Position numbers and translations under genes: made by a program. From positions 1 through 61,663 of the forward strand of contig JAFWLR010000012.1 of NCBI GenBank assembly GCA_017510985.1: DNA of 61,663 nucleotides, written 5' to 3'. This document shows, piece by piece, positions 53,191 to 60,645 of the stretch (within the stretch, counting starts at the first letter, position 1; every line of letters starts with the position of its first letter). The notes beneath the pieces were generated by a model, which ran no database searches, was not told the origin of the DNA, and was given only the letters and a program-made list of their open reading frames with translations. The DNA is from Candidatus Saccharimonadota bacterium. Its GTDB lineage: Bacteria > Patescibacteriota > Saccharimonadia > Saccharimonadales > Saccharimonadaceae.

Positions 53191-54885
53191 ATGAAGATAA
53201 AATTAGCCGTAGTAACAATCTTAAGTATAGTAGGTGTGATAAGCATTGCTGTAATTAGTAATAGTAAAGTAATGGCCCTAGAATACAGCACCTCAGCAAA
53301 AATAAACTTCACCATCAACCCTTCTATTAGTGTTGCGGTCTCCGGTGACTTAATTATAGATGAATTAGCTCCAGGTAGTAGTTCCGATAGTAATGTGATT
53401 AATGTGACAGTTCTAAGTAATAATAGTACTGGTTATGTCCTTAGTAGTACAGTAGGTACTAGTAGTGTAGCTTCTACAGACTTAAAACTAGATGGTAATA
53501 GTGATGATAATACTAATAAGTTTACTAATTTAGACACTAATAAAGCTAGTCTATCTAACTTTGATGATAACTATTGGGGATACTCTTATTCAATAGATGC
53601 TGGTGCTAATTGGATTAGTGGTAATACTGGTAGTACTAATGCTGGTTATAATGGTTTACCTTTATATACTAATACGGGTATTAAGCTAGTAGATACTACA
53701 GCTACTGGTACTAATACTATTCAGTTTAAAATAGGAGCTAAAGCCTCTAATACACAAGCAGCAGGAGAATATACTAATACGGCTAACTTTACTGTAGTTG
53801 GTAAAGCAGTACCAGTATCTTTCTATGATGCCTTCAAAGAAGCTGCAACATCTGATCCTTCTATTACTATGCTTAATGGTTATTATAAGATGCAGGATAT
53901 GAGCACAACTATATGTAATAATGTTTATACTTCACAACTAACTGATAATAGTGATACCATGGAGGCACAATTAATAGATGTTAGAGACAATAATGTTTAC
54001 TGGGTAGCAAAGCTTAAGGATGGGCATTGTTGGATGACGCAAAATTTGGACTTGAATTTGGATAAGGACGTAGCACTTACTTCGAATGATACAGACCTTA
54101 GAGAATATGGCACAAATGGCTATATAGATGGTTATAGCTGTTCTAACAACGTAGCAAATTGTAGTGGTGGGGTGATTAGATGGATGCCGGAGAGAAGCAC
54201 AATTAATGCGGTGACGACCGAGGATACAAGCGTTGCCTCTTTGCAAGGTTATTGGGAGGACAGTGCAAATCAACCTTATTCGATAGATAGTGGAAATTGG
54301 TATTGGTATGGACAATATTATGATTCAGATAATTGTCCGAGCAATTCGAGCAACGCGTGGTTTGCTTGTAATTATATTTCGAAAAGAGGCAATTGGTCTA
54401 CATATTATTCTATCTCAAGCTATCCTATTAATAAATTACATGGGCATGTGGGGAATTATTATAATTGGACTGCAGCAATTGCGAGTAATGATTCTAGTAG
54501 TTATAATGTACCCACTGAACAAGAATCGACAACGTATAATAGTCCAAGCAATTCAGTCTGTCCGGTTGGCTGGAGGCTGCCTATTATTGTAACAGATTAT
54601 GGAATTGAAGTATTAGGCCACAATGATTTTTATAACATAATTTTTAAATATAGTAGCGATATAAACAATGATTCGGCCTTAATATCTAATCCTTTATATT
54701 TTATCCGTTCTGGAGAAATTTTTTACTATAATTTAAGGGATGGCGGTAATGCTGGTATGTATTGGTCTAATACGGTTGGCGCTGCAACAAACGCTTATTA
54801 TTTTAGTTTTAGCGGGAATGATATAGAACCCAAGAGTTCATATCATCGGTTGCGGGGTATGTCGGTGCGGTGTTTGGCGCGGTAA
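53191..54885 (+). CDS. FISUMP-domain secreted protein, paralog with shared N-terminus
   Basis: This 564-residue protein has a signal peptide (about 1-30, ending VMA), a segment nearly the same as in the genes at 15065 and 60646 (FTINPSISVAVSGDLIIDEL, FKIGAKASNTQAAGEYTNT), then NGYYKMQDMS and a FISUMP domain with HCWMTQNLDL, GHVGNYYNWTAA, VCPVGWRLPI, GMYWSNTV and GMSVRCLAR. Probably surface-exposed binding protein. The C-terminus remains AT-rich, with no hypervariable-type patch. AAAGGCAAAGAAAGGCAA precedes the ATG. Confidence 0.87.
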   Translation: MKIKLAVVTILSIVGVISIAVISNSKVMALEYSTSAKINFTINPSISVAVSGDLIIDELAPGSSSDSNVINVTVLSNNSTGYVLSSTVGTSSVASTDLKLDGNSDDNTNKFTNLDTNKASLSNFDDNYWGYSYSIDAGANWISGNTGSTNAGYNGLPLYTNTGIKLVDTTATGTNTIQFKIGAKASNTQAAGEYTNTANFTVVGKAVPVSFYDAFKEAATSDPSITMLNGYYKMQDMSTTICNNVYTSQLTDNSDTMEAQLIDVRDNNVYWVAKLKDGHCWMTQNLDLNLDKDVALTSNDTDLREYGTNGYIDGYSCSNNVANCSGGVIRWMPERSTINAVTTEDTSVASLQGYWEDSANQPYSIDSGNWYWYGQYYDSDNCPSNSSNAWFACNYISKRGNWSTYYSISSYPINKLHGHVGNYYNWTAAIASNDSSSYNVPTEQESTTYNSPSNSVCPVGWRLPIIVTDYGIEVLGHNDFYNIIFKYSSDINNDSALISNPLYFIRSGEIFYYNLRDGGNAGMYWSNTVGAATNAYYFSFSGNDIEPKSSYHRLRGMSVRCLAR

Positions 54886-54910
54886 AAGTTTCTAAAATTT
54901 TTCAGAGGCG

Positions 54911-54950
54911 AAAACACTCATGGTGTGATTTGTCATAGGTGGAGGTTGAA
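54911..54950. repeat. 40-bp sequence shared with 16711-16750
   Basis: AAAACACTCATGGTGTGATT followed by a GTTGA-containing stretch, 25 bases after a FISUMP stop; see the partner copy beside the FISUMP gene at 15065-16408. Confidence 0.4.
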
Positions 54951-54984
54951 ATTTTGATAGATGTGTGATAGGGTGGAGGGCATT

Positions 54985-55416
54985 ATGGATAATAATAAGT
55001 TGGAAAAGAGTAGTTTTATTGATTGGCGAGATTATAAAAAATGGATGCCGGTAAAACAAAAAGTTCACAATGGCGCGAGGTTTCGCACTTTTAGCGAAGG
55101 ACAAATATGGTGGTGTGTATTGGGAGAAAATGTGGGTGTAGAAATAAATGGAAAGGGTGATTATTTTTTGCGTCCAGTATATATTTTTAAAAAGAAGGGT
55201 AAACTTAGTTTTATTGGTATACCATTAACTACGCAGGCCCATGAGGGATATGGCTATGTGAAATTTAGGTTCAAAGATAAATATACTTATGCCGTATTGT
55301 CACAAATTACGACTGTGAGTGTCTTTCGATTGATGCGCAAAATGGGAGAGGCCGACGATTCGGATGTTAAATTAATACATGAGAGGTTAGGCCAATATTT
55401 AGATTTTTTGGATTAA
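54985..55416 (+). CDS. MazF/PemK-like protein, no adjacent antitoxin
   Basis: This 143-residue protein begins at the ATG after GTGGAGGG. GQIWWCVLGENVGVEINGKG followed by FLRPVYIFKK, FIGIPLTTQ and YAVLSQITTVSVFRLMRKMG follows the MazF/PemK endoribonuclease fold order. No antitoxin-like frame precedes it. It may be a domesticated regulator or an RNase with a distant partner. It lies right after a FISUMP gene. Confidence 0.78.
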   Translation: MDNNKLEKSSFIDWRDYKKWMPVKQKVHNGARFRTFSEGQIWWCVLGENVGVEINGKGDYFLRPVYIFKKKGKLSFIGIPLTTQAHEGYGYVKFRFKDKYTYAVLSQITTVSVFRLMRKMGEADDSDVKLIHERLGQYLDFLD

Positions 55417-55419
55417 AAA

Positions 55420-55701
55420 TTCCTCCAGTATTGCTACTGGAGTAGGGCGGGAAAATCCCGATATGGTTATATTATAGCAAAAGGGGCTGGTAAAGTCAAG
55501 AAGTTTGTGGTATAATGAGGGTAAGAGTTTCAGCTGGTTTGTTATTGCTGTACGCAAACTGGCAAAATACAGACGCTAGATGTGGGGTTTTGAGGGTGAT
55601 TTTAGCCTGCAGGACGCCGTATATAGCGTGGTGCATCTCACCATATATAATATGTATGGTAGGGGGGGATAAGAATAATAAAATTTAACGAGGAAATTTG
55701 A
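55420..55701 (+). promoter_or_regulatory. rpsL upstream region and leader
   Basis: CTCCAGTA and TACTGGAG form a hairpin at about 55425-55443 after the MazF-like gene. TATAAT at 55511-55516 is the likely -10 of rpsL, giving a long leader of about 180 bases with imperfect repeats AGACGCTAGATGTGG and GACGCCGTATATAGCGTGG, then CACCATATATAATATG. This could be a ribosomal-protein autoregulatory site. Confidence 0.5.
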
Positions 55702-56115
55702 ATGCCAACTATTAATCAGTTGATTCGCAAGCCGCGCAAAAAAGCGGCGAAGAAATCAAAATCTCCAGCACTTGGTTCAATTATTAATACATTAAAAACC
55801 AAGCGCTATGAGAAGCCGGCGCCATTAAAGCGCGGGGTATGCATTAAAGTTACAACTAAGACGCCAAAAAAGCCAAACTCCGCAATGCGGAAAGTTGCGC
55901 GCGTGCGGCTAACCAACGGACAAGAAGTTTGGGCCTACATTGGGGGCGAAGGTCACAATTTACAGGAACACGCCGTAGTACTAGTACGCGGTGGTCGGGT
56001 GCCGGATTTGCCAGGTGTGCGATATCACGTGGTACGCGGCACACTAGATTTGCAAGGGGTGCAAGGACGTAAACAAGGTCGCTCAAAATATGGGGCGAAG
56101 AAGGAGGATAAGTAA
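55702..56115 (+). CDS. rpsL: 30S ribosomal protein S12
   Basis: This 137-residue decoding-centre protein has the conserved [17 protein letters not shown] and [17 protein letters not shown] loops that contain the streptomycin-related positions. GAGGAAA precedes the ATG. The stop overlaps the rpsG start (TAATG). Confidence 0.98.
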   Translation: MPTINQLIRKPRKKAAKKSKSPALGSIINTLKTKRYEKPAPLKRGVCIKVTTKTPKKPNSAMRKVARVRLTNGQEVWAYIGGEGHNLQEHAVVLVRGGRVPDLPGVRYHVVRGTLDLQGVQGRKQGRSKYGAKKEDK

Positions 56116-56591
56116 TGCCACGCAAAACTACTAAATCACTCGTTCGGAAAGTAAGCCCCGACCGCAAATACCAATCCATGCTAGTACAAAGGCTAATTAA
56201 TAAGTCAATGCTCAATGGCAAAAAACAAGTTGCAGAGCGAGCGGTATATTCGGCAATTGAAGGGGCGGCCAAGAAATTGGATTCAGAAAATCCAGTAGAA
56301 GTATTGGAAAAAGCGATTGCGAATGTGTCACCGGATTTTGAAGTTAAGAGTCGCCGAGTAGGTGGAGCAAACTACCAAATTCCGTTCCCGATTTCTGGGC
56401 ACAGACAACTACATTTTGCCTTTTCGTGGCTAGTACAGTCCGCACGAGCACGCAAGGGCATGCCGTATGCCAAGCGACTAGAAGCGGAAATCGTAGATGC
56501 TTACAATGAACAAGGAGCAGCCTTTAAGAAGAAGGAAGATTGTCACCGGATGGCCGAAGCGAACCGCGCATTTGCACACTTCGCGCGCTAA
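56115..56591 (+). CDS. rpsG: 30S ribosomal protein S7
   Basis: This 158-residue assembly-initiating protein binds the 3' major domain of 16S rRNA. Typical segments are KSLVRKVSPDRKYQS, RRVGGANYQIPFPI and KKEDCHRMAEANRAFAHF. It overlaps rpsL by one base. Instead of fusA and tuf, which usually follow in the str operon, gap follows with its own ribosome site, so the operon is broken here. Confidence 0.98.
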   Translation: MPRKTTKSLVRKVSPDRKYQSMLVQRLINKSMLNGKKQVAERAVYSAIEGAAKKLDSENPVEVLEKAIANVSPDFEVKSRRVGGANYQIPFPISGHRQLHFAFSWLVQSARARKGMPYAKRLEAEIVDAYNEQGAAFKKKEDCHRMAEANRAFAHFAR

Positions 56592-56658
56592 AAATTGCGT
56601 ACAATTTTTAATCTACTTATGTTATAATTAACGTAAGTAGATTTTTTAGGAGGTAAAA

Positions 56659-57663
56659 ATGGTAAAAGTGGCGATTAACGGCTTTGGGAGAATTGGTCGG
56701 AATGCGTTGAAAATATTGCTAGAGAGGCATGACACGCAAGTAGTGGCAATTAACGACATTACCGACGCGGCAACTTTAGCACACCTTTTGAAACACGATT
56801 CCGCCTACGGAACTTATGATAAGAAGGTCACAGCTAAAGATAATTCTATTGTAGTAAACACACGTGAGATTCCGGTGTATGCCGAAAAAGACCCAGCTAA
56901 ATTGCCGTGGAAAGATTTGGGGGTAGATGTAGTGATAGAGTCAACCGGGTTTTTCACTAACCCCAAAGACGCAAAAGCCCACATCAAAGCGGGGGCAAGA
57001 AAGGTAGTAATTTCGGCGCCGGCGAAGGGCGAGGGGGCAAAGACGGTAGTGATTGGCGTAAATGAGGAAATCGTAGATGAAAAAGACGAAATTATTTCTA
57101 ATGCCTCTTGCACCACCAACTGCATTGCACCAATCATGAAAGTATTGGAAGACGAACTGGGAATTGAAAAGGCCATGATGACAACAGTGCATTCATATAC
57201 TGGATCACAAAAGATTTTGGACGCACCGGCTAAGGACTTGCGTGAGGCCCGTTCGGCAGCCGAAAATATCGTACCGACCTCCACGGGAGCTTCCAAAGCG
57301 GCAGCACTAACGATTCCGAGTTTAAAAGACAAATTTAACGGATTATCGGTGAGGGTACCGACGCCGGTAGTATCATTGTCTGACATTACAGCAATTGTGA
57401 AACGCAATACCACTAAAGATGAATTAAACAAAATTTTTCAAAAGGCAGCAAAAGAACCGTATTATCAAGGCATCATCGGAGTAACAGAAGAAGAACTAGT
57501 ATCGTCTGATTTTATCGGCGACCCACATTCTTGCATTGTAGACTTACCTTTACTTGATGTAGTGGACGGCAATATGGTAAAGGTGGTAGCTTGGTATGAT
57601 AATGAATGGGGATATTCAAATCGTTTGGTGGAGCTGGCAGTAGATTTTGGAAAGGAAAATTAA
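56659..57663 (+). CDS. gap: Glyceraldehyde-3-phosphate dehydrogenase
   Basis: This 334-residue NAD(P)-dependent glycolytic enzyme has Rossmann motif INGFGRIGRNALK, catalytic SCTTNC and the conserved WYDNEWGYSNRLVEL. Strong TTAGGAGGT site; a TATAAT at about 56625 lies upstream. First of a tightly overlapping sugar-phosphate operon (gap-rpiB-rpe-pfkB-LOG). Confidence 0.97.
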   Translation: MVKVAINGFGRIGRNALKILLERHDTQVVAINDITDAATLAHLLKHDSAYGTYDKKVTAKDNSIVVNTREIPVYAEKDPAKLPWKDLGVDVVIESTGFFTNPKDAKAHIKAGARKVVISAPAKGEGAKTVVIGVNEEIVDEKDEIISNASCTTNCIAPIMKVLEDELGIEKAMMTTVHSYTGSQKILDAPAKDLREARSAAENIVPTSTGASKAAALTIPSLKDKFNGLSVRVPTPVVSLSDITAIVKRNTTKDELNKIFQKAAKEPYYQGIIGVTEEELVSSDFIGDPHSCIVDLPLLDVVDGNMVKVVAWYDNEWGYSNRLVELAVDFGKEN

Positions 57664-58109
57664 TGACGATTTATGTAGGTGCAGATTATCGCGGGTTTGA
57701 GAAAAAACAAAAATTACTGGAGTTTTTGGCCAAAACTAACTATGAAGTAGTAGATTTGGGCGCGTATGAAAACTCCGAAAATGATTTTAATGATGCGGCG
57801 ATAGCGGTAGCTAAAGCGATACGAGAAAACCGCGGGGCTTATGGAATTTTGATTTGTGATTCAGCGCACGGAATGACAATACAGGCAAATCGGTTTAAGG
57901 GCATACGAGCAGCGCACTGTGGCTCGGTGGAGTCGGCTAAGTTGGCGCGCGAACACGATGATGCCAACATATTGTGTTTATCGGCGCATTTTATGGATGA
58001 TGCAACAATGTACGCCGTGGCGGAAACATTTTTGACCACGGATTTTGTACCTTTGGAGCGCCGAGTGCGGCGGATAAACCGTTTAGATGAAAGGGAAGAT
58101 TATGATTAG
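57663..58109 (+). CDS. rpiB: Ribose-5-phosphate isomerase B family
   Basis: This 148-residue RpiB/LacA-fold protein starts MTIYVGADYRGFEKKQ (TAATG overlap with gap). The usual CGTGIG catalytic loop is replaced by ICDSAHGMTIQANRF, which keeps the Cys position and the following GIRAAHC, so activity is likely but specificity could differ. Interconverts ribulose-5-phosphate and ribose-5-phosphate. Confidence 0.87.
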   Translation: MTIYVGADYRGFEKKQKLLEFLAKTNYEVVDLGAYENSENDFNDAAIAVAKAIRENRGAYGILICDSAHGMTIQANRFKGIRAAHCGSVESAKLAREHDDANILCLSAHFMDDATMYAVAETFLTTDFVPLERRVRRINRLDEREDYD

Positions 58110-58758
58110 GCAAGTTTCAATTGTGCCAACAATTTTGACGGACAATAAACAAAGTTTTCGAGAGCAAGTAGAACGTATTAATGCGTTTACGCGGCGGGTA
58201 CAAATTGATATAACAGATGGAGTGTTTGCACCTACCCAGACACTAGACATTACCAATATCTGGTGGCCCAAGAATTGGCAAACTGATTTGCATTTGATGG
58301 CAACTAACCCGTCTCAGCATCTAGATACTATTTTAAAATTACAACCGTCGCTGTGTATTTTGCACGCTGAGGCAAGTGAAAATTTAATGCCGTCGTTTCA
58401 GGCCTTGAAAAAGGCAGGGATCAAAACTGGCGTGGCGCTTTTGCCATCTACTTACCCAGGCAATGTGAAGCAATATATTGACATGGCAGACCATGTATTG
58501 ATTTTTGCTGGGCAACTAGGAGTACAAGGTAACCCGGCAGACTTAATGCAAATGGAAAAAATCTCTTTAGTGCGTAATATGAAGCCAGAAGTAGAAATTG
58601 GCTGGGACGGTGGTGCTAATATGACTAATGTAAGAGCTTTGGCACATGCGGATTTAGACGTGATCAACGTAGGGGCGGCAATTTCGCAAGCACAGAATCC
58701 AGCGGCAGCCTTCCAAGAATTGGTGGCAGAAATTGATAAAAGTGGAGTGGTTTTGTAA
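58102..58758 (+). CDS. Ribulose-phosphate 3-epimerase-like protein
   Basis: This 218-residue TIM-barrel protein of the Rpe family has VQIDITDGVFAPT, DLHLMATNP, CILHAEA and IGWDGGANMTNV. Two departures stand out: the first metal His of HxDxMDG is Gln, and the GFGGQ phosphate loop is replaced by FAGQLGVQG. It may be an epimerase with altered metal or a relative acting on another sugar phosphate. It overlaps rpiB by eight bases. Confidence 0.82.
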   Translation: MIRQVSIVPTILTDNKQSFREQVERINAFTRRVQIDITDGVFAPTQTLDITNIWWPKNWQTDLHLMATNPSQHLDTILKLQPSLCILHAEASENLMPSFQALKKAGIKTGVALLPSTYPGNVKQYIDMADHVLIFAGQLGVQGNPADLMQMEKISLVRNMKPEVEIGWDGGANMTNVRALAHADLDVINVGAAISQAQNPAAAFQELVAEIDKSGVVL

Positions 58759-59720
58759 TGGCACGAATAGTATCACTGGGAGCGGCTTTGCAGGACGTTT
58801 ATTTGATAGACCACGACGATTTGACGCCAACCACAATTGGCAACGAAGCGATTTTTGGCAAAGTATTAGTAGGATCTAAGGTAGATATTGACCGCATCTC
58901 TTATGAGGTAGGAGGCGGTGGGGTAAATTCGGCAATTACTTTTGCTAGACATGGACATGAGACAATATTGATGACAAATGTAGCACGCGACCCAGCAGGC
59001 TCTGCGATAACGAAGGTATTGGCGCAGGAAGGAATTGATGATAGCTATTTAAATTTCTTAGAGCGCAAAACTACTGGAACGTCCGTAATATTGCTAGACA
59101 GCAAAAGCGGGGAGCGAACAATTTTGACTTGTCGGGGGGCAAGTGAGCAATTTGGTAATTTTTCGGAAAATGATTTGGAATTAGTGCAGCCAGATTGGCT
59201 CTATATTACCACTTTGCGTGGAGACCTAGAAACTTTGGAACGATTTTTGAAAAAGGCGTTTAGTATGGGCACGAAAATTATGTTTAATCCTGGGGTAAGA
59301 GAACTAGATAGAGTGGCTGATTTGACAAAGTTACTTAAATATGTCGATGTGTTAAATGTGAATAAATCCGAAGCGGCGCGGATAGTGTCAGGGACAGTAT
59401 TGACTGAGCTATTGTATCGTTTGCAAAGTTATGTGGATATGGCGATTATTACCGATGGAGCAATGGGGGGGATTGCGGGGAATGGTGAAGAAGTCTACAG
59501 GTTTGGAATTTATGAAGACAAAAAAGTACGAGATGCGACTGGAGCGGGGGATGCGTTTGGTTCGGGATTTTTGGCGGCATGGTCGGCAGGCAAGTCGTTC
59601 AGAAATGCCTTGACGTTTGCCTCGGCTAATTCTACTGCCGTAGTATCGCAATTAGGGGCAAATAAAGGGATTTTGACTGGTACGGAAAAATTACACCCGA
59701 TGCCGATTCAGAAGTTGTGA
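58758..59720 (+). CDS. PfkB-family carbohydrate kinase
   Basis: This 320-residue ribokinase-like kinase has substrate-binding VGGGGVNSAITFARHG at the N-terminus and the ATP/anion motif RDATGAGDAFGSGFLAAWS with the catalytic Asp near the C-terminus. The substrate could be ribose, fructose-type sugars or a nucleoside. One-base overlap with the epimerase gene. Confidence 0.9.
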   Translation: MARIVSLGAALQDVYLIDHDDLTPTTIGNEAIFGKVLVGSKVDIDRISYEVGGGGVNSAITFARHGHETILMTNVARDPAGSAITKVLAQEGIDDSYLNFLERKTTGTSVILLDSKSGERTILTCRGASEQFGNFSENDLELVQPDWLYITTLRGDLETLERFLKKAFSMGTKIMFNPGVRELDRVADLTKLLKYVDVLNVNKSEAARIVSGTVLTELLYRLQSYVDMAIITDGAMGGIAGNGEEVYRFGIYEDKKVRDATGAGDAFGSGFLAAWSAGKSFRNALTFASANSTAVVSQLGANKGILTGTEKLHPMPIQKL

Positions 59721-59738
59721 ATTGTTGAAGGAGGAAAA

Positions 59739-60449
59739 ATGTTAAAAAGTCAGGAAGAGCTATTAAAAAAATTGTCAATTGAAGATTTGGAAAGGGCGAA
59801 TGCCTACGCGAAGGATTTGATCGGAGGATTGCAGATTGTGCGGTCATTCCCGCAAGGAGTGACGATTTTTGGCTCGGCCAGATTGCCGCAAGATAATAAA
59901 TATTGTAAGATGGCATATGAATTAGGTAGATTATTGGCGGAAAATAGACATGCGGTAGTGACTGGCGGGGGTCCGGGAATTATGGAGGCAGCTTCGCACG
60001 GGGCTTACGAAGTGGGCGGGCGAACAATTGGGTTTAATATTACACTAGCTCATGAACAATTTCCGAACCCATATCTTACGGATTGTTTGACTTTTGAATA
60101 TTTCTTTGCGCGGAAGGTATCATTGGCTATGGCGGCAAAAGTGTTTGTGTTTTTCCCGGGTGGGTTTGGTACGATGGATGAGCTATCAGAAATTCTGTGT
60201 TTGATGCAAGAAAACAAGATGCCACAGATGCCAGTATTTTTGATAGGCTCAGATTATTGGAGGGGTTTCGACAAAATGATTGGCAAAATGATTGCACTGA
60301 AATTAATTGGCGTCAAGGATACAGGGATTTTTAGGATTACAAATGATATGAATGAAGTAGTGAAAGCAGCCAATAAAATTGGACATCCGAAAGTTTCCGA
60401 GAATTTCTATGATGGGTTTAGAGAAGCCTCGGCGTTCGCGAAAACTTAG
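59739..60449 (+). CDS. LOG family protein (Rossmann-fold nucleotide-binding)
   Basis: This 236-residue protein has the LOG signature VTGGGPGIMEAASHGA and PGGFGTMDELSE. Family members hydrolyse cytokinin riboside-type or plain nucleoside monophosphates to base plus ribose-5-phosphate, which would feed the pentose genes in this operon; that role is an inference. GAAGGAGG precedes the ATG. Confidence 0.9.
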   Translation: MLKSQEELLKKLSIEDLERANAYAKDLIGGLQIVRSFPQGVTIFGSARLPQDNKYCKMAYELGRLLAENRHAVVTGGGPGIMEAASHGAYEVGGRTIGFNITLAHEQFPNPYLTDCLTFEYFFARKVSLAMAAKVFVFFPGGFGTMDELSEILCLMQENKMPQMPVFLIGSDYWRGFDKMIGKMIALKLIGVKDTGIFRITNDMNEVVKAANKIGHPKVSENFYDGFREASAFAKT

Positions 60450-60455
60450 GCTTAG

Positions 60456-60639
60456 AGATTTAAAAACCACAATTTTTACAATCCAATCGCTGCACGCCAG
60501 GAAAGTTTTTGCAAATTTCTTTACGGAAATTACTCGTGTCTCACGGCTATCTTCACGGTTCGCACGAGATAATTTCCTAAAATTTACAAAAACTTTCTTG
60601 GGTTTGCTCAACGCTTGTAAAAATTAGGTTTTTAAATCT
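60456..60639. repeat. Large inverted-repeat element, copy 3
   Basis: AGATTTAAAAACC pairs with GGTTTTTAAATCT, AATTTTTACAA with TTGTAAAAATT, and GAAAGTTTTTGCAAATTT with AAATTTACAAAAACTTTC. GCTGCACGCCAGGAAAG is related to copy 1. It starts seven bases after the LOG stop and ends seven bases from the convergent FISUMP stop. Confidence 0.76.
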
Positions 60640-60645
60640 TTAATA

